Source of the DNA: CAZAOY01 sp964486925
Lineage (GTDB): Bacteria; Bacillota; Clostridia; Oscillospirales; Ruminococcaceae
Direction of reading: 5' to 3'
Length of the DNA: 62,676 nt
NCBI GenBank assembly: GCA_964486925.1
Contig: CAZAOY010000007.1
Span: 1 to 62,676, forward strand
The notes under the pieces were generated by a model. The model ran no database searches and had not been told where the DNA came from. It was given only the letters and a program-made list of their open reading frames with translations. Positions 60,501 to 62,676 of this stretch are shown here, in pieces. Position numbers and translations under genes: made by a program. Within the stretch, counting starts at the first letter, position 1. Each line of letters begins with the position of its first letter.

Positions 60501-62676
60501 CTGGTGTTGGGAAACTATTGTCAAGACTTTTATATGAGGTCATATGCTCTGGATAAATCTCTATTTTAGATCCAGGTTTTGGAATATAAACGCTTATCTC
60601 ACCATTATTGTACTTTAATCCAAAAAACTGACTCGGTAGGTACATAGTACGGTCAGAATCACCTTTTGCATTTTTGGCAACAACCTGATCTGTGTCATAA
60701 GCAAGAGAAGCTATGGTTATTCCGATCGAATCTGCCGCAGCTGAAAGATTATTTTGAGTGAAATATCTATTGTTATCAAGGTAGACATCGCTAATTATCG
60801 GACTACCGCCTAGAGTTAGATTGTTTGTATCAACATATATACCGCTTGAAGGTTTAGAATTTACAGCTGACTGCGAAGTAGAATTATTTGCGAGATTTTC
60901 TAAAATTTTACCCGCTGTAATTGTGGCATTTGAATTACCTGCAAGATATATAGCACCACCTTGTGCGGTTGCTGTATTGGCGGTGATAGATGGGTATGCC
61001 GCGCCCACATTACCCATAGAAAGTATTGCAGCACTATTTACATATACTGCACCACCATTACTTGCGGAGTTCCCGCTTATAGTACCGCCGTATAAGGAGA
61101 ATTTTCCGGTTTCAATGTAAATTGTACCGTCTTCAATGGCGTTGTTATTTCCAATAACCCCACCAGTCATTGACGATTGGTCAGAACCGTTTATATATAA
61201 TGCAGAACCATTTTGATTTGCAGTGTTATTAAGTATCGAGCCCGACGAAACGGTTATCTTCGCCCCATTTGAGTAGATACCACCTCCGTCGTACGCAACG
61301 TTATCGCTAATAATACCACCATTAATTGTAACTGAGGTAGCACTGGAAGCGTAGATACCACCACCCTTTCCACTAATCTCACCACTTGCGTTTCCTTTTA
61401 TTGATCCACCAGTCATGCTAAATGAGCCACCGGTTGCAAGGAAAACCCCAACACCGTTGCCATTACCAGAACCACGAGGATCAATAATATTCTTTTCAAT
61501 ACTGCCTGAACCTAAGTTTAAACTACCTGATGAATAGATACCTCCACCATCGGTTGCTGTGTTTCCAGAAACTATACCCCCGTTTATTGTAACGTTAGTG
61601 TTGCTTGTAGAGTATATACCACCGCCACCGTTATAAGCGGTATTGCCATCAATCCTTGTGCCAGAAGCCACCGATAAAGCAGCATTTTTAGTAGAGTCTA
61701 GATATACACCCCCACCGTTTGCTTCTGCTTTGTTGTTAATTAAGTTCAAATTTGTTAGATCAAGCTTTAAAGAATTTGAGGTCTTAAGATATATACCTCC
61801 CCCATTCTCTAGTGCTGTGTTAGAGGTAATTAAAGCTCCTTTAATAATAGGGGTGTCTATTGTGCTATAATAATAGACAGCTCCACCATTTTTTGCCGTA
61901 TTTGCATCCGCCTGCTTGGTCGTAGGGTTGTATCCAATATTTCCGCCATTAACAGTCAAGTTACCACTATTGATTACATTAACTGCTCCTCCGTTTTCGG
62001 TAGCGGCATTAGCGTATATATTACCACCGTTATATATAAATGTTCCAGTACCTTCTACAGAAACAGCACCACCATTTACCGCCTTGTTATTGTGTATCTG
62101 CCCGCTGGACATGGTAAACTTACCAATACCATTGATTCTTACCGCACCACCGTTAACGGTTGTGGTATTTGCATAGATTTCAGCATCAGCGCTGTTTAGG
62201 TTTAGTTCTCCCCCATTTAATAGGACAGCTGAGAAGTTGTTACCCCGTAGTTTTGTAGTTCCAACAATGTTAACCTTACCAATCTTAGCATTACCGCCAG
62301 TACCTTCACCAATTACCTCAACGAGTGCGCCGGTAGTTCCACTTCCCCCTTGACCGTCTACGACAACACTGTTTAGGGTAAGATTAGAACCCTTATTTAC
62401 AATAAATAGAGCGCCATTGTAACTACTATTTCTTTTAAAGTTAGAATCTTTTATGGTAATGTTCTTAATGGTGTTACCATCACCAATAGTAATTGGTCCG
62501 GTACTATCTACCCCCTCAAGGCTGATGGTGGTTTTTCCCGAATCAATCTGTGCTTGAATTGCACCAGAAGTAGTGGTCGTGCTAAGCAACGCAGCCGTTG
62601 GAGCGGGCACAGCATCATTCGCCTCATCTACAATACTACTTACAGTATCGCCATCCATTTCAAGCGGTATAGCGGT
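57544..62676 (-). CDS. giant sortase-anchored adhesin (5' end beyond the window)
   Basis: At least 1710 codons, open to the window edge; no signal peptide is visible, so the N-terminus is missing. From the first in-frame ATG (62658), residues about 60-640 form a right-handed parallel beta-helix of repeated GGAVYVN, GNTATDGGGIYSSG and similar rungs (polymorphic-adhesin type). A spacer domain follows (about 650-1010). Eight InlB/Listeria-Bacteroides (Flg_new) repeats of about 70-75 residues lie at about 1010-1600, each with a GGWF/GWY core and YAKW-like end. A Pro/Asp/Asn-rich wall-spanning linker comes next, then sorting motif APKTG (1668-1672), a hydrophobic helix and a basic tail. Class B sortase gene downstream. 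Confidence 0.9.
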   Translation of the reverse strand, partial: TAIPLEMDGDTVSSIVDEANDAVPAPTAALLSTTTTSGAIQAQIDSGKTTISLEGVDSTGPITIGDGNTIKNITIKDSNFKRNSSYNGALFIVNKGSNLTLNSVVVDGQGGSGTTGALVEVIGEGTGGNAKIGKVNIVGTTKLRGNNFSAVLLNGGELNLNSADAEIYANTTTVNGGAVRINGIGKFTMSSGQIHNNKAVNGGAVSVEGTGTFIYNGGNIYANAATENGGAVNVINSGNLTVNGGNIGYNPTTKQADANTAKNGGAVYYYSTIDTPIIKGALITSNTALENGGGIYLKTSNSLKLDLTNLNLINNKAEANGGGVYLDSTKNAALSVASGTRIDGNTAYNGGGGIYSTSNTNVTINGGIVSGNTATDGGGIYSSGSLNLGSGSIEKNIIDPRGSGNGNGVGVFLATGGSFSMTGGSIKGNASGEISGKGGGIYASSATSVTINGGIISDNVAYDGGGIYSNGAKITVSSGSILNNTANQNGSALYINGSDQSSMTGGVIGNNNAIEDGTIYIETGKFSLYGGTISGNSASNGGAVYVNSAAILSMGNVGAAYPSITANTATAQGGAIYLAGNSNATITAGKILENLANNSTSQSAVNSKPSSGIYVDTNNLTLGGSPIISDVYLDNNRYFTQNNLSAAADSIGITIASLAYDTDQVVAKNAKGDSDRTMYLPSQFFGLKYNNGEISVYIPKPGSKIEIYPEHMTSYKSLDNSFPTPGFRINETIMKDPDGNGSFNPKVFKNMLKALDVKYYLGTIKNNVFTRTNNNPATVNKAGTYEISLSLSPNGDHDHLKDILVLDSKTRLLTVVDRINKPIGGTSYAPVVQTLPDTPVSSPTAQTDETVQFQNEAYEAVAAKDVALYADAVPTDFNSTIEDDLKRPPFNTLIRGELTYTALELHLIDSTNSNAFVSTTNKNKVTITLPYPSGTNKDNYDFKIIHYKNGASAEIINNHRETDNGLVFSITEFSPFVIVYNKTPFYTVSFDPGVGNFNDVNEEVIAKRYAPSGNTVEPPQPPTSQGLTFGGWFTGKDGSGTRFTSATPVYSDTKLFAYWLGKFTVILDTQGGDYLANLSVIQGEKLVDLPTPTRPGFTFKGWYTAPNGAGNAVTASTTVNTNPTTLYANWEAKGGGSGGSTNFTITFNSDGGSSVASISNITPGATIPLPADPTKLNNTFGGWFTAINGGGTQFTATTKVYDNITLFAKWIPASGFANVTFDTQGATTANFTLTTAIGSTVTPFPASPIKTGFTFSGWYTAINGGGVQFTSATKVAGPITVYAKWTSGSGGGGGTSSDGTYTVTFDTGGGTAIASQKVYPSGLAYNPGTPAKSNYKFTGWYSQKASNGYGTGTLYDFNTPITKDTTIYAGWQWLLPGEPPKYTVKFYPLGGSAVADIVDIADGSTVTLPSPTKKDYRFVGWYTKPNGQGTLYYSGMPITSSIALYANWSWTGVGDEPLYTVKFDSLGGSKVADVTKVQKDGFISLPTPTKDKYTFDGWYKQKGTDGLASGEQFTAATPITEDTTLYAKWKWKDGEEPRYTVTFDSRGGSAVGNIVNVVPSAVVGTLPTPIRTNYRFDGWFTQTNGGGTQFTAETPVTDNITLYAKWTNADGSNDPNDPNNPDDPNIPDTPVDPALPDDPTNPDDPNYDDPIYEDPDYDNPDYVDSEIVSGKTDAPKTGDKTPIGLYVTLIVVGIAGLILISRIKSTNNKR

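Overview
The window looks like a piece of a low-GC, anaerobic Bacillota genome, probably a gut- or rumen-type Clostridia. The basis is: AT-rich intergenic DNA with purine-rich Shine-Dalgarno sites; a HydE-type [FeFe]-hydrogenase maturase (strict or facultative anaerobe); the TepA/YlzJ/FtsK neighbourhood typical of Firmicutes; LuxS; a class B sortase next to a sortase-anchored giant adhesin; and LiaF/LiaG-like envelope proteins. No mobile element, CRISPR array, rRNA or prophage was recognised. The 100-N gap at 26934-27033 shows this is a draft scaffold.

Layout. 0.3-10.5 kb: a GGDEF/CBS/EAL c-di-GMP protein, a radC-uvrB-uvrA repair operon, an RluA-type pseudouridine synthase and an NCS2 purine permease. 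10.7-21.3 kb: a secreted M23/C-type-lectin/Big_2 wall protein, an unusual HD-CHAP fusion, a cyclophilin lipoprotein, a large two-part glycosyltransferase, TypA and a lipid kinase. 21.7-26.8 kb: tcdA, hydE, an aldo/keto reductase, a YhcC-like radical SAM protein, rpiB and upp. 27.1-32.9 kb: tepA-ylzJ, uppP and ftsK-tsaB on the minus strand. 33.1-35.7 kb: a candidate small RNA, then rsmA-hemW.

35.9-51.8 kb is mostly plus-strand accessory DNA. It starts with a GH127-like glycosidase, an HdrB-like cysteine-rich protein, a DUF1801 protein and a VOC protein. Two complete two-component/ABC-transporter modules follow. Each has the order response regulator - histidine kinase - terminator - direct-repeat operator with its own promoter - FtsX-type ABC transporter. 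In the first module an 11-bp-period direct repeat lies at the same distance from the -10 box of both the regulator gene and the transporter operon. This predicts an autoregulated envelope-stress or antimicrobial-peptide detoxification circuit. Paralogous VOC and DUF1801 genes flank the first module in opposite orientations.

51.9-62.7 kb: a tRNA-Thr(GGT) with a perfect consensus promoter and a 56-codon small gene in the same apparent transcript, a sugar-phosphate isomerase-like protein, a LiaF-like/LiaG-like pair, luxS, a DUF308 membrane protein, a class B sortase, and a surface protein of at least 1710 residues that runs off the right edge. Envelope and surface functions dominate the window: wall hydrolases, polymer synthesis, undecaprenyl recycling, stress sensing and sortase anchoring. 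Several genes appear to use TTG or GTG starts, judged from Shine-Dalgarno position and family N-termini.
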